Assembly (NCBI GenBank): GCA_029212905.1
Contig: JARGPB010000008.1
Span: 62,001 to 126,000, forward strand
Direction of reading: 5' to 3'
DNA from: Thalassovita sp.
GTDB lineage: Bacteria > Pseudomonadota > Alphaproteobacteria > Rhodobacterales > Rhodobacteraceae
DNA length: 64,000 bases
Under the pieces are notes generated by a model that was not told the DNA's origin, made no database searches, and saw only the letters and a list, made by a program, of their open reading frames with translations. Within the stretch, counting starts at the first letter, position 1; every line of letters starts with the position of its first letter. This document shows, one piece after another, positions 25,740 to 34,925 of this stretch. The position numbers were made by a program, and so were the translations under genes.

Positions 25740-26881
25740 GCTATCTTGAATACTCTGTGAAAACTGTCCCTTCGGGGCTGCGCAAACTGTTATTCCTGAA
25801 CTGGCCCCTGGCGCTGCTGTTGACCAGCGTATCCTGTTTTGGGTTTCTGATGCTGTATTCGGTGGCGGGCGGGTCATTCACCCCCTGGGCCGAGCCCCAA
25901 ATGAAACGGTTTGCAATGGGGATGGTGTTGATGGTGATCGTCGGCATGGTCCCGATCTGGTTCTGGCGCAACATGGCTGGCGTTGCCTATCTGGGCGCGC
26001 TGGCACTGCTGTTGTTCGTGGAATTTTTCGGCACAGTGGGGATGGGCGCGCAACGTTGGATCGACTTGGGGTTCATGCGGTTGCAACCATCTGAACTGGC
26101 AAAAATCACCTTGGTGATGCTGCTCGCAGGGTATTACGACTGGCTCCCGTTGAAAAAGGTTTCGCATCCGTTGTGGGTGGCGCTGCCCGTATTTCTGATT
26201 CTGCTTCCCACCGCCTTGGTATTAAAACAGCCCGATCTTGGCACCTCGATCCTGCTGTTGGCCACGGGTGGCGCGATGATGTTTTTCGCCGGAGTCCATT
26301 GGGGGTATTTTGCAGCAGTGATTACCGCAGGCATCGGCCTGATTACGGCGGTTTTTCAATCACGCGGCACCGGCTGGCAGTTGCTAAAGGACTATCAGTA
26401 TCGACGGATCGACACGTTTCTGGATCCGTCCAGCGACCCGCTGGGTGCGGGCTATCACATCACCCAATCAAAGATCGCGCTGGGATCCGGTGGCTGGGCC
26501 GGGCGTGGCTTCATGCAAGGCACCCAATCACGTCTGAACTTCCTACCGGAAAAGCACACCGACTTCATATTTACCACCCTGGCCGAGGAATTCGGATTTC
26601 TGGGCGGGTTCTCTCTGCTGACGCTCTATGCGCTGATCATCATCTTCTGCGTCGCGGCCGCAATGGCGAACAAAGACCGCTTCTCTTCTTTGCTGACGCT
26701 GGGTGTTGCGACCACCTTCTTCTTATTCTTTGCCGTAAACATGTCGATGGTGATGGGGCTCGCCCCCGTGGTGGGCGTGCCCTTGCCCTTGGTCAGTTAT
26801 GGCGGTTCTGCCATGCTAGTACTGCTTGCCGCCTTCGGCCTTGTCCAAAGCGCCCATGTCCACAGGCCCAGACACTCATGA
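25736..26881 (+). CDS. rodA: peptidoglycan glycosyltransferase RodA
   Basis: A SEDS-family polytopic membrane protein, 381 residues, which polymerises lipid II and works with PBP2. About ten membrane segments. Seen: the family segments WIDLGFMRLQPSELAKITLVM, KQPDLGTSIL, the loop LGSGGWAGRGFMQGTQSRLNFL split over KHTDFIF, and the C-terminal PLVSYGGSAMLVLL. It overlaps mrdA by 4 bp at the start, and the next gene by 4 bp at the stop. It completes the elongasome set. Confidence 0.96.
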   Translation: MSYLEYSVKTVPSGLRKLLFLNWPLALLLTSVSCFGFLMLYSVAGGSFTPWAEPQMKRFAMGMVLMVIVGMVPIWFWRNMAGVAYLGALALLLFVEFFGTVGMGAQRWIDLGFMRLQPSELAKITLVMLLAGYYDWLPLKKVSHPLWVALPVFLILLPTALVLKQPDLGTSILLLATGGAMMFFAGVHWGYFAAVITAGIGLITAVFQSRGTGWQLLKDYQYRRIDTFLDPSSDPLGAGYHITQSKIALGSGGWAGRGFMQGTQSRLNFLPEKHTDFIFTTLAEEFGFLGGFSLLTLYALIIIFCVAAAMANKDRFSSLLTLGVATTFFLFFAVNMSMVMGLAPVVGVPLPLVSYGGSAMLVLLAAFGLVQSAHVHRPRHS

Positions 26882-27807
26882 TCAACGTTCTCTTTGCTGC
26901 ACATTCCAGCCGCTGGCCGACATACGAGCCCGCCCTGCGCGACGCATTCACCAATTCCGGCCTAGCGGTTGATCTTCGCACGGCTTTCCCGCCCGATCAG
27001 GTCGACTACATAGTCTACGCCCCCAATTCCCCCCTACAGGATTTCACCCCCTACGTGCGCTGCAAGGCCGTACTGAACCTCTGGGCCGGGGTCGAAGCCA
27101 TTATCGGCAACACAACCCTAACCCAGCCCCTGACTCGCATGGTTGATTTCGGCCTGCGCCAAGGCATGACCGAATGGGTCACCGGGCACACGCTGCGCTA
27201 TCACTTGGATATCGACTATTTTTTGACACACCAGAACGGTGACTGGCGGCCCAAGATCCCACCACTGGCCTGCGACCGCAACGTTATCGTCCTGGGGCTG
27301 GGCGAACTAGGGGCTGCCGCCGCCCAAGCATTGGCCGCTCTTGGATTCAAAGTCACCGGCTGGAGCCGCTCCGCCAAACAGATCCCAAACATCCGATGTC
27401 TGCACGGCCCAGCCGGCCTGCGGGCAGCCCTAACCGGCGCAGAAATCGTCACGCTACTCTTGCCCAAAACACCCGCGACGGAAAACATCCTCAATGCAGA
27501 TACCCTGGCCTTGATGGCCCCTGGGGCTGCACTCCTCAACCCCGGCCGGGGCCCGTTGATCGACGACAACGCCCTGCTGGACGCCTTGGGCAGCGGACAA
27601 ATCGGCCACGCCACTCTGGACGTCTTCCGGACCGAGCCTCTCCCGAGGGACCATCCCTATTGGGCGCACCCGCGCGTGACTGTCACGCCACACATCGCGT
27701 CCGAAACACGGCCCCAAACCGCGGCCCAAGTCATCGCCGACAACATTCACCGGAGCGAAACCGGCGCGCCCCTGCTCTACCTCGCAGATCGCACGCGGGG
27801 ATATTGA
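26878..27807 (+). CDS. glyoxylate/hydroxypyruvate reductase A-like D-2-hydroxyacid dehydrogenase
   Basis: A 309-residue member of the D-isomer specific 2-hydroxyacid dehydrogenases, closest in look to GhrA. Seen: the NAD(P)-binding loop VIVLGLGELGAAAAQALAAL, the substrate region TLLLPKTPATENIL, the LLNPGRGPLIDDNALL segment with the family Arg-rich loop, the D/E of DVFRTEPLP, and the catalytic His in TPHIASET. It would reduce glyoxylate or hydroxypyruvate with NADPH or NADH. It begins within the rodA stop (ATGA), so it is translated from the cell-shape operon; that is only a positional link. The start at 26878 is fixed by this overlap. Confidence 0.85.
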   Translation: MINVLFAAHSSRWPTYEPALRDAFTNSGLAVDLRTAFPPDQVDYIVYAPNSPLQDFTPYVRCKAVLNLWAGVEAIIGNTTLTQPLTRMVDFGLRQGMTEWVTGHTLRYHLDIDYFLTHQNGDWRPKIPPLACDRNVIVLGLGELGAAAAQALAALGFKVTGWSRSAKQIPNIRCLHGPAGLRAALTGAEIVTLLLPKTPATENILNADTLALMAPGAALLNPGRGPLIDDNALLDALGSGQIGHATLDVFRTEPLPRDHPYWAHPRVTVTPHIASETRPQTAAQVIADNIHRSETGAPLLYLADRTRGY

Positions 27808-27821
27808 CGCGCAACGCCTGC

Positions 27822-27843
27822 CTTCATCTTGCTTAAAATACTC
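27822..27843. repeat. short dispersed intergenic motif, copy B
   Basis: CTTCATCTTGCTTAAAATAC plus TC, 15 bp after the stop of the GhrA-like gene and 18 bp before the stop of the reverse-strand SseB-like gene. On the reverse strand it reads GAGTATTT-TAA-GCAAGATGAA. Confidence 0.7.
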
Positions 27844-27861
27844 AAATTCCGACGCCGAGCC

Positions 27862-28653
27862 CTAGCGCAGGATTGGCGGCTTGCTTGGATCCGATCCCGG
27901 CGCCGCACGCCCCACTTCTTGGACCTCTTCAGGCTGTGGAAGCTCGAAATGCAAACCCCATTTGGCAAACGTCCCTGCCATTTCGTCCGACGAGCGCACA
28001 AAGCTCACATCCAACGCCCCAGCCTCGATCCCTGAGAACGTCAGCGCCTCGGACACCGCCTTGGCCAACGCGCCCTCGGCGCCCGGCACCGCATCAACAA
28101 TGGCCAGCATATGCGACCGCACACCGCTTTCGTACAGGACCCCGACCAGGTAGGCGCTATGTGCCAAACCTGCGGCTGTGGCCAGTTTCGCGTCCAGCCC
28201 GCTCAGCAACGCCTCGGGCATTCCCATCGGCGGCGTCACCTCTTGAATGTTTGCTTCGGCCTCATCAGGGGCATTGCCCAAAGTTTCCGTCAGCCATGCA
28301 ATGGCCTCTGGCGGGATCAGAATGGACGAGGGCGCGACCTCGAGGTTCAGCCCCAGCCCCATGCCCTGCTCTGCCAGTAGATTGGCCACGATCCGCCCGG
28401 ACAGGGCCGCATAGGGCGCAGGTTTGCCGACGAATTCCGCCAGGCGCTCTTCTCGGTCGAACACCAATACAAAGGCTTGGTCCTGCACCTCAAAGACCTC
28501 GGGCGAGATGTTCTCACCCGTGGGTTCCTCGGTCAACAACAAGAACAGTTCGTTATCTGCCAGGCGTTCATAAAACCGCAGGCGGGCGGCATCATCGCTT
28601 TCGTCGGCTGTCATCGCCGCGTGTGCGACGTCCAGAGGCGTTTGCTCAGTCAT
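27862..28653 (-). CDS. SseB family protein
   Basis: A 263-residue protein with an SseB N-terminal-type domain (about residues 20-130: FLLLTEEPTGENI, EVFEVQDQAFVLVFD, YAALSGRIVANLL) and a less conserved C-terminal half that includes an SseB C-terminal-like section. E. coli SseB is linked to serine sensitivity and sulfur transfer, but the function is unsettled. The N-terminus overlaps by 8 bp the end of the uracil-DNA glycosylase gene, so the two are co-transcribed from it. No membrane segment is visible; it should be cytoplasmic. Family assignment from the domain pattern is reasonable, function unknown. Confidence 0.75.
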   Translation of the reverse strand: MTEQTPLDVAHAAMTADESDDAARLRFYERLADNELFLLLTEEPTGENISPEVFEVQDQAFVLVFDREERLAEFVGKPAPYAALSGRIVANLLAEQGMGLGLNLEVAPSSILIPPEAIAWLTETLGNAPDEAEANIQEVTPPMGMPEALLSGLDAKLATAAGLAHSAYLVGVLYESGVRSHMLAIVDAVPGAEGALAKAVSEALTFSGIEAGALDVSFVRSSDEMAGTFAKWGLHFELPQPEEVQEVGRAAPGSDPSKPPILR

Positions 28654-29233
28654 TCATAACCCTTTGAATTTGCGTGCGAAGCTGAGGGATCAAATCCGCC
28701 TCGAACCATGGATTTCGGCGCAGCCAAGCGGTATTGCGCCATGACGGGTGTGGCAAGGGAAAAACGCGGGGCGCATGGTCGCGCCAGGTTTTGACGCGAT
28801 CCGTCACCGATATTCTTCCCCCCAGATGATAAGCCTGAGAGTAGGCGCCGACCAGAACTGTCACCTGGACATCTGCCAGTGTTTTCATAATTCTGTCGTG
28901 CCACGTCGCCGCGCATAGTTTAGGTGGCGGCAGATCCGAACCCTTGGCATTGTAGCCCGGAAAGCAAAACGCCATGGGCACCATCGCCACCCGATTGCGA
29001 TCATAAAAAGCCTCTCGGTCAAGCCCGAGCCAATCTCGCAGCCGATCCCCCGAGGCATCGTTGAAAGGTAGCCCAGTCTCATGCACACGCATCCCCGGCG
29101 CCTGCCCCGCGATCAACACACGAGCGCCAGGCTGGAACCATGCGACGGGGTTTGGCTGGTGCTGTGTTGCTGTCACCGCAAAGCGTTCGGCGCACAATCG
29201 GCAGGCACGGATTTCCTCGGTCAGGTCGGTCAT
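28646..29233 (-). CDS. uracil-DNA glycosylase family protein
   Basis: A 195-residue protein of the uracil-DNA glycosylase superfamily (groups annotated YcjF/Mug-like or UDG-like). Seen: an N-terminal RACRLCAERF with a CXXC pair at residues 11-14, the motif-1 like VLIAGQAPGMRVHETGLPF, then GDRLRDWLG, and the motif-2 like LPHPSWRNTAWL near the C-terminus. Family-4 enzymes carry a 4Fe-4S cluster; here only the CXXC is plain, so a cluster is uncertain. The ATG at 29233 is chosen over an open frame to 29338. It reads into the SseB-like gene. The substrate (uracil or other base lesions) is not known. Confidence 0.78.
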   Translation of the reverse strand: MTDLTEEIRACRLCAERFAVTATQHQPNPVAWFQPGARVLIAGQAPGMRVHETGLPFNDASGDRLRDWLGLDREAFYDRNRVAMVPMAFCFPGYNAKGSDLPPPKLCAATWHDRIMKTLADVQVTVLVGAYSQAYHLGGRISVTDRVKTWRDHAPRVFPLPHPSWRNTAWLRRNPWFEADLIPQLRTQIQRVMND

Positions 29234-29421
29234 GACATTCGGTATAGAGCCCTTGCGCGATGCTTCAAACCCATCTGGGCGCTCTGTCGACACATGAGGG
29301 GCGTCAAAATTGCGTAGATTTCGGTAATTTCCTATCACGGTACAAGGCTTGCGGTTGCCGATTGCGCGGAAATGGCCTAGTCCTCGCGTCGATCCGAAAA
29401 CAGAACACGACGGGGCCCCGC

Positions 29422-30669
29422 ATGTATCGCGTTTGGAATTTTGTTACCAACTATTCGCTGCTGCTAATCTTTGGCGCGTTGATCGCATTGGTCTGGGCCA
29501 ATATCGACGCCGAGAGCTATCACCATTTCGTAGAATTTCCTCTGTGGGAACACGCCCCAATCGGGCACCTGCATGACGGGCATCGCACGCTAACGCTGCA
29601 CTATCTGGTGAATGACTTGTTGATGGCTTTCTTCTTTGCCATTGCTGCAAAAGAAGTCTGGGAAGCAGTGATCCTAAAGAACGGCTCTCTACGTGGGAAA
29701 AAGGCCGCGACGCCGTTGATTGCCACGGCTGGTGGCATGTTCGGCCCCATCGCCGTTTATCTGGGCCTGGCCCTGCTGATGGGCTCGGACACCTATGAGG
29801 CGGTCAAAAACGGCTGGGCTATCCCCACAGCGACGGATATCGCGTTTTCTTATCTGGTTGGGCGCCTTGTATTCGGGGCAGGCCACCCGGCTGTGCGCTT
29901 CCTGCTGCTGCTGGCCATTGCGGATGACGCCGCAGGCCTGATCATTCTGGCGATTTTCTATCCGTCGGGCGACTTGGCCCCCGAATGGCTGCTGATTTCG
30001 CTGGCGGCTGCAGTAGCTGTATTCATTCTGTTCAACTGGCTGCCCCGCTACATGGATCGCGGCAACCAGGATCGCCCGAATTCGACCTGGATGCGTCAGA
30101 AAATCAGCTTCTGGCCCTATCTGATTGCTGCTTGCATCAGCTGGTATGGCTTTATGCGGGCCGGTATCCACCCTGCACTGGGCCTGCTGCCGATCGTCCC
30201 CACTATCCCGCATGCTGATCGCGCCTTTGGCTTCTTCAGCGAAGCCGAGCAATACCTGACCGACCTGTTGAACTATATCGAGCACGCGCTGAAACACCCC
30301 GTCGAAATTGTGCTGTTCTTCTTTGGGCTGCTGAACGCGGGCGTTGAATTCTCGGCCATTTCCGAACCGACCTGGCTGGTGCTGGCCGGGCTGCTGATCG
30401 GCAAGCCCATTGGCGTTCTGATCATGGGGATTATTGGCGCGCATGTACTGAAGCTGGGCCTGCCCCAAGGAATGCGAACCATTGATTTGTTCGTGATTGG
30501 CTGTGTCGCGGCCATCGGCTTTACTGTGTCTCTGTTCGTGGCTTCGGTGGCGTTCCCAGGCGGTCCAGTTCAGGACGCCGCCAAAATGGGGGCTCTGTTC
30601 AGCTTTGCGGCTGCGGGTATCTCGATCCTTGCGGGCATCCTATGTCGTGTGGAAAAGCACGAGCTCTGA
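29422..30669 (+). CDS. nhaA: Na+/H+ antiporter, NhaA family
   Basis: A 415-residue inner-membrane antiporter. Seen: an N-terminal FVTNYSLLLIFGALIAL, the conserved PTATDIAFSYLVGRLVFG (aspartate in the second ion-binding region), LLAIADDAAGLIILAIFY with the Asp pair of the ion site, and about twelve membrane segments. NhaA exchanges Na+ for H+ and serves pH and salt balance, which fits a marine bacterium. The open frame starts 54 codons earlier, but ATG at 29422 gives the natural cytoplasmic N-terminus. It is divergent from the uracil-DNA glycosylase-like gene and is followed by a terminator. Confidence 0.88.
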   Translation: MYRVWNFVTNYSLLLIFGALIALVWANIDAESYHHFVEFPLWEHAPIGHLHDGHRTLTLHYLVNDLLMAFFFAIAAKEVWEAVILKNGSLRGKKAATPLIATAGGMFGPIAVYLGLALLMGSDTYEAVKNGWAIPTATDIAFSYLVGRLVFGAGHPAVRFLLLLAIADDAAGLIILAIFYPSGDLAPEWLLISLAAAVAVFILFNWLPRYMDRGNQDRPNSTWMRQKISFWPYLIAACISWYGFMRAGIHPALGLLPIVPTIPHADRAFGFFSEAEQYLTDLLNYIEHALKHPVEIVLFFFGLLNAGVEFSAISEPTWLVLAGLLIGKPIGVLIMGIIGAHVLKLGLPQGMRTIDLFVIGCVAAIGFTVSLFVASVAFPGGPVQDAAKMGALFSFAAAGISILAGILCRVEKHEL

Positions 30670-30694
30670 CACAGGCAAACTCTTGCTAAAACGC

Positions 30695-30729
30695 GAAACC
30701 GGCTTCGAAAGAGGCCGGTTTCTGCTTTT
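30695..30729 (+). terminator. rho-independent terminator after nhaA
   Basis: GAAACCGGC (30695-30703) pairs with GCCGGTTTC (30714-30722), loop TTCGAAAGAG, followed by TGCTTTT. It lies 26 bp after the nhaA stop. Confidence 0.85.
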
Positions 30730-30860
30730 ATAGGCCTTAATTCTGCCCAGAAAAATTGTAATAGTTTTGTTCAATCCAACGTATCCGCTCACAATAAGGT
30801 TAATCTCGTCGTAAGAGACACGCGGTATGGAGGTAGGCAAGAGCAGCGCCGGAGCCAGTT

Positions 30861-31520
30861 ATGCTGGAGTTCGAAAATGTCAGTAAGTCCTTTTGGACAG
30901 GTACACAGCGGAAGGTGATCCTTGACCGCGTGTCTTTTCGTGTGGAATTGGGGCAGTCGGTGGGCATCCTGGCCCCGAACGGGACCGGCAAGACGACGCT
31001 GATCAACATGATGGCCGGCCTGGAAAAGCCAGACGAGGGCGTCATCCGGCGGGAATGCAACGTCAGTTTTCCTCTGGGCTTTATGGGGGGCGTTGTTGGC
31101 AAACACTCGGCAGTCGAAAACAGCCGATACATCGCGCGTCTCTACGGTTTGGACCCCGACTATGTCGAAGCTTTTTGCCGCTGGCTGTGCGGATTGGGTG
31201 AATATTTCGACCAGCCACTGGGCACGTATAGTTCGGGTATGAAGGCCCGGTTTTCCTTCGCCCTTCTTCTGGCGCTGGATTTTGATATATATTTGATTGA
31301 CGAGGGCATGCCCAGCTCGACCGATGTCGAGTTCAACCGCAAGGCCGGTGACATCCTGCGCGAACGTCTGCGCACAACCACGGTGATCATCGTGTCGCAC
31401 CAGCCGGGCACACTCGAAAAATTCGCGCGGTCCGCCGGCGTTCTGATGAACGGCAAACTGCATATGTTCGACACCTTGGAAGAGGCGAAAAGGCTTTATG
31501 ACTACGAAACCCAAAGCTAA
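30861..31520 (+). CDS. polysaccharide export ABC ATPase (KpsT/CtrD type)
   Basis: A 219-residue ABC ATPase close to KpsT of group 2 capsule exporters. Seen: Walker A GILAPNGTGKTT (residues 35-46; the third residue group differs from the usual GxxGxGK), the signature YSSGMKAR, which is typical of KpsT and other polysaccharide exporters, Walker B DIYLIDEGM and the H-loop VIIVSHQPG. Known partners are a KpsM-type permease and KpsE/KpsD periplasmic proteins. Here the next gene is a KpsE-like protein, but no permease gene is in the window. A ribosome binding site CCGGAG precedes the start. Overlaps the next gene by 23 bp. Confidence 0.85.
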   Translation: MLEFENVSKSFWTGTQRKVILDRVSFRVELGQSVGILAPNGTGKTTLINMMAGLEKPDEGVIRRECNVSFPLGFMGGVVGKHSAVENSRYIARLYGLDPDYVEAFCRWLCGLGEYFDQPLGTYSSGMKARFSFALLLALDFDIYLIDEGMPSSTDVEFNRKAGDILRERLRTTTVIIVSHQPGTLEKFARSAGVLMNGKLHMFDTLEEAKRLYDYETQS

Positions 31521-33210
31521 GAAATTTCGCGTCCGCCGCAGCCAGCCCCTTTCGATGGGCGGCCATCCCAGCGCAGCATCCGATGCGTTGGAGCCCCCCT
31601 TTGTCAACGAATCTGAAACCGAACCGCAAGAGAACCAGCCTGCCAAAGGTATACGGCAACATCTGTCGGCTGTCCGTTCGGACGATCAACCAGACACCAC
31701 ACCGCCCGAGCAAGCGGCTGAGACGCCGCCGCCACAGTCCGAACCTGCGGCCGATATTGCCTCGCCCAAGCAGACCCACGCTGAGAACACTATCGACGAA
31801 ATTCGTCGCGAAGGTCTGACTGGACGCCAGTTGCGCATGGCCCGACGCGTTGCGCAAAAACATGGGCTCGCGCCGACGTCGGATTTTGACGCGGTCCGAC
31901 TGTTGCGCGCCAAAGGCATTGATCCGTTCCAGCGCGCAACCATGCTGGAACTTGTGGTGCCGCAAGATCAGACGCCCGCCACAACCCCCGAAGCCAAAAT
32001 GCAGCTGCCGCAAACGGTTCCCGTCCGCGAGCAACTCCCCTCGACCGAGCTGAGCCCTGCAGACCGCCGCGTTCAGGAAATCACCGATATTCAGCGGGAC
32101 ATCGCCCACCGCCGTCGCCGCAAATCCGTACTGCTCTTGTCACGACTGGCCTTTTTCGTCTTTCTGCCGACGATCCTGGCTGGGTGGTATTTCTTTGCTG
32201 TTGCGACCCCAATGTATGCAACAAAATCCGAATTCCTGATCCTCGAGGCCGACGCTGTTGGCGGCTCCGCTCTTGGAGGGCTGCTCAGCGGCACCCAGTT
32301 TGCCACCAATCAGGACGCGATCGCGGTGCAATCCTATCTCCAGTCCCGTGATGCCATGCTGCGTCTAGACCAGGACATCGGCTTCAAATCCCATTTCACG
32401 CAGGACTGGATTGACCCTATTCAGCGGCTGGAACCCGGCGCGTCTGACGAGGCCGCCTATAGTATCTTCAAGAAAAACGTCCAGATCGGCTATGATCCGA
32501 CCGAAGGGGTGATCCGCATGGAAGTGGTCGCCGCCTCGCCAGAGATAAGCGCTTCGTTCTCGAAGCACCTTATTTCCTACGCGGAATTCCGTGTGGACGA
32601 GCTGTCACGCCGCAAGCGTGAAGACCAGATGAAAGAAGCGCGCACCAGCCTGGAAACGGCCAAACGCGAACGTCGCGAAGCACAGATTCGACTGGTTCAA
32701 CTGCAAGAGGGCACTTTGCTGGATCCCGAAGGTGAAATCGCCAGCATTCGTGCGCTTATGAACAATGTAGAACTACAACTCCAAGAAAAAGAGCTGCAAT
32801 TGCAGACCCTTCTGAATAACGCACGCCCCTCGAAACCACGTGTCGACGCCCTCCGCAGTGAGGTCCGTTTTTTGAAAGACGAGCTTGAAAAGCAGAGCTC
32901 GCGCCTAACGCAGGCCACGAAAGGGGGCACATCTTTGGCGGCCAAGGCTGCGCAGATCCAGATCTCCCAGGCTGATTTGGCCACCGCAGATTTGTTCCTG
33001 CAATCGGCTCTCCAGAACGAAAAACAAACCGCACAAGAGGCGAACCGCCAGGTCCGGTACCTGACCACCAGTGTCAGCCCGGTGCCCCCGGACGACCCCA
33101 CCTACCCGCGTGCCTTTGAGAACACGCTGCTGGCCTTCCTGATCTTCTCAGGGATATATTTGCTGGTATCCCTGACGGCATCAATCCTCCGCGAACAGGT
33201 CTCGACCTAG
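31498..33210 (+). CDS. capsule export inner-membrane protein (KpsE/CtrB-like, PCP family) with long N-terminus
   Basis: A 570-residue protein. Residues 1-210 are cytoplasmic, low in hydrophobicity, basic at the start and Pro/Glu-rich, with a small helical patch at about 105-150 (LTGRQLRMARRVAQKHGLAP). The first membrane segment is at about 211-234 (LSRLAFFVFLPTILAGWYFF), then a periplasmic part with the KpsE-like MYATKSEFLILEA, a long coiled coil at about 370-520, and a second membrane segment at about 543-563. This is the polysaccharide co-polymerase fold. KpsE partners the KpsT ATPase encoded just upstream. The N-terminal extension is much longer than in E. coli KpsE (about 380 residues in total). 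Confidence 0.78.
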   Translation: MTTKPKAKKFRVRRSQPLSMGGHPSAASDALEPPFVNESETEPQENQPAKGIRQHLSAVRSDDQPDTTPPEQAAETPPPQSEPAADIASPKQTHAENTIDEIRREGLTGRQLRMARRVAQKHGLAPTSDFDAVRLLRAKGIDPFQRATMLELVVPQDQTPATTPEAKMQLPQTVPVREQLPSTELSPADRRVQEITDIQRDIAHRRRRKSVLLLSRLAFFVFLPTILAGWYFFAVATPMYATKSEFLILEADAVGGSALGGLLSGTQFATNQDAIAVQSYLQSRDAMLRLDQDIGFKSHFTQDWIDPIQRLEPGASDEAAYSIFKKNVQIGYDPTEGVIRMEVVAASPEISASFSKHLISYAEFRVDELSRRKREDQMKEARTSLETAKRERREAQIRLVQLQEGTLLDPEGEIASIRALMNNVELQLQEKELQLQTLLNNARPSKPRVDALRSEVRFLKDELEKQSSRLTQATKGGTSLAAKAAQIQISQADLATADLFLQSALQNEKQTAQEANRQVRYLTTSVSPVPPDDPTYPRAFENTLLAFLIFSGIYLLVSLTASILREQVST

Positions 33211-33367
33211 GCCCTACGGCAACGAATGGCCGTGATGTGCTGGGAAAAGTGGCAAATCGCAAAGCTCTGCCGAATTTGGCATCGCGAGAATGTTGTATTC
33301 CCCATCTATGGGGGGCATACAAGTTAACGGTTCAATCCATTTCAGAATTCAAAAAAGTGAGGTCAAA

Positions 33368-34864
33368 GTGACCAAACCCATTTTCGAAGTCACCCCGAAT
33401 ACGTGGGAATTTCTCAAAACTCCGATGATCAAACCCACGGGGTTCCGCGAGTATGACGCCCGCTGGAAATACCCCGAGGAAATCAACCTGCCTGGTATGA
33501 CCGCGCTGGGTCTGGGTATCGGCACACAGATGCGCAAACACGGGCTGGAACCAGTGATTGCAGTCGGGAACGACTACCGGGACTACTCTCTTGCGATTAA
33601 AAACGCGCTGGTGATTGGCCTGATGCAGGCCGGTATCCAGGTCAAGGACATTGGCCCCTGTATCACGCCCATGGCCTATTTCAGCCAGTTCCATCTGGAT
33701 GCGCCTGCCGTGGCCATGATCACGGCCAGCCACAATCCTAACGGCTGGACTGGTGTAAAAATGGGCTTCCAACGCCCGCTCACCCACGGCCCCGATGAGA
33801 TGTCCGAGCTAAAGGACATCGTCCTGAACGGCAAAGGCGAAGCGGCCCCGGGTGGCGGTTACGAATTCGTGGACGGCGTGTTTGACGCCTACATCGACGA
33901 TCTGGTCGGCGACTTCAAAATGTCCCGCAAACTCAAGGTCGTCTGCGCGACAGGGAACGGCACCGCCGCAGCCTTTGGGCCAGCTGTATTCAAGCGTCTG
34001 GGCGTGGAAATCGTCCCCAGCCACAACGAGCTGGACTATACCTTCCCGCACTACAACCCGAATCCCGAAGCCATGGAAATGCTGCATGACATGTCCGACT
34101 CTGTCAAAGCGTCGGGCGCGGATTTCGCGCTGGGTTTCGACGGTGACGGCGACCGCTGCGGTGTTGTTGACGACGAAGGCGAAGAGATTTTCGCCGATAA
34201 GGTGGGCGTCATCATGGCCCGCGATCTGGCCAAGCTGTACCCCGGCTCGACCTTCGTGGCCGATGTGAAATCCACCGGTCTGTTTGCCTCGGACCCCGAG
34301 CTGCAAAAATACGACATCAAGGCAGACTACTGGAAAACTGGCCACAGCCACATGAAGCGTCGTGTACACGAGCTGAAGGCGCTGGCCGGCTTCGAAAAAT
34401 CGGGGCACTACTTCTTGGCCGAACCAATTGGGCGCGGTTATGACGACGGCATGCGCGTCGCGGTCGAGATTTGCAAATTGATGGATCGCAACCCGGATAT
34501 GTCCATGTCCGACCTGCGCAAGGCTCTGCCGAAAACCTGGTCCACACCGACCATGTCGCCCTATGCCGCGGACGAGGAAAAATACGATATCCTAGAGCGC
34601 ATCGTCGCAAAACTGGTCGCGAATGCCGAGGCGGGCCAACCTCTGGCAGGCAAGGCCGTCAAAGAAGTTGTGACTGTGAACGGCGCCCGCGTGATCTTGG
34701 AAAACGGATCCTGGGGCTTGGTGCGCGCCTCGTCGAACACCCCCAACCTGGTGGTCGTCTGCGAAAGCAGCGAAAGCGAAGAAGAAATGCGCGCGATTTT
34801 TGCCGACCTGGATGCAGTGATCCAGACCGAGCCAGGCGTCGGCGCGTACGACCAGACGATCTGA
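33368..34864 (+). CDS. phosphomannomutase/phosphoglucomutase
   Basis: A 498-residue alpha-D-phosphohexomutase of the ManB/AlgC type, making mannose-1-phosphate or glucose-1-phosphate, the entry to GDP-mannose, UDP-glucose and polysaccharides. Seen: the phosphoserine loop TASHNPNGWTG (Ser121), the metal loop DGDGDR (Asp258, 260, 262), the substrate loop near GHSHMKRR, and the phosphate-binding loop near RASSNTPNLVV. The GTG at 33368 with GAGG upstream is chosen; the frame opens 78 bp earlier with unnatural residues. It follows the KpsE-like gene at 157 bp, so its product may feed the polysaccharide exported there. It ends in a strong terminator. Confidence 0.88.
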   Translation: MTKPIFEVTPNTWEFLKTPMIKPTGFREYDARWKYPEEINLPGMTALGLGIGTQMRKHGLEPVIAVGNDYRDYSLAIKNALVIGLMQAGIQVKDIGPCITPMAYFSQFHLDAPAVAMITASHNPNGWTGVKMGFQRPLTHGPDEMSELKDIVLNGKGEAAPGGGYEFVDGVFDAYIDDLVGDFKMSRKLKVVCATGNGTAAAFGPAVFKRLGVEIVPSHNELDYTFPHYNPNPEAMEMLHDMSDSVKASGADFALGFDGDGDRCGVVDDEGEEIFADKVGVIMARDLAKLYPGSTFVADVKSTGLFASDPELQKYDIKADYWKTGHSHMKRRVHELKALAGFEKSGHYFLAEPIGRGYDDGMRVAVEICKLMDRNPDMSMSDLRKALPKTWSTPTMSPYAADEEKYDILERIVAKLVANAEAGQPLAGKAVKEVVTVNGARVILENGSWGLVRASSNTPNLVVVCESSESEEEMRAIFADLDAVIQTEPGVGAYDQTI

Positions 34865-34881
34865 TCCGCCTAACAATTAAG

Positions 34882-34914
34882 AAAGGCCCCGTTTGCGCGG
34901 GGCCTTTTGTTTTT
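34882..34914 (+). terminator. rho-independent terminator after the phosphomannomutase gene
   Basis: AAAGGCCCCG (34882-34891) pairs with CGGGGCCTTT (34898-34907), loop TTTGCG, then TTTTGTTTTT. It can act on both strands, as the convergent M3 peptidase gene ends at 34926. Confidence 0.93.
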
Positions 34915-34925
34915 CCACAGGGGGG

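Noticed and set aside
33293..33325. CCCAT-CT-ATGGG inverted repeat before the phosphomannomutase gene, as a promoter or operator
   Set aside because: Short, may be chance in this region; the -35/-10 fit is poor. Left out of the feature list.
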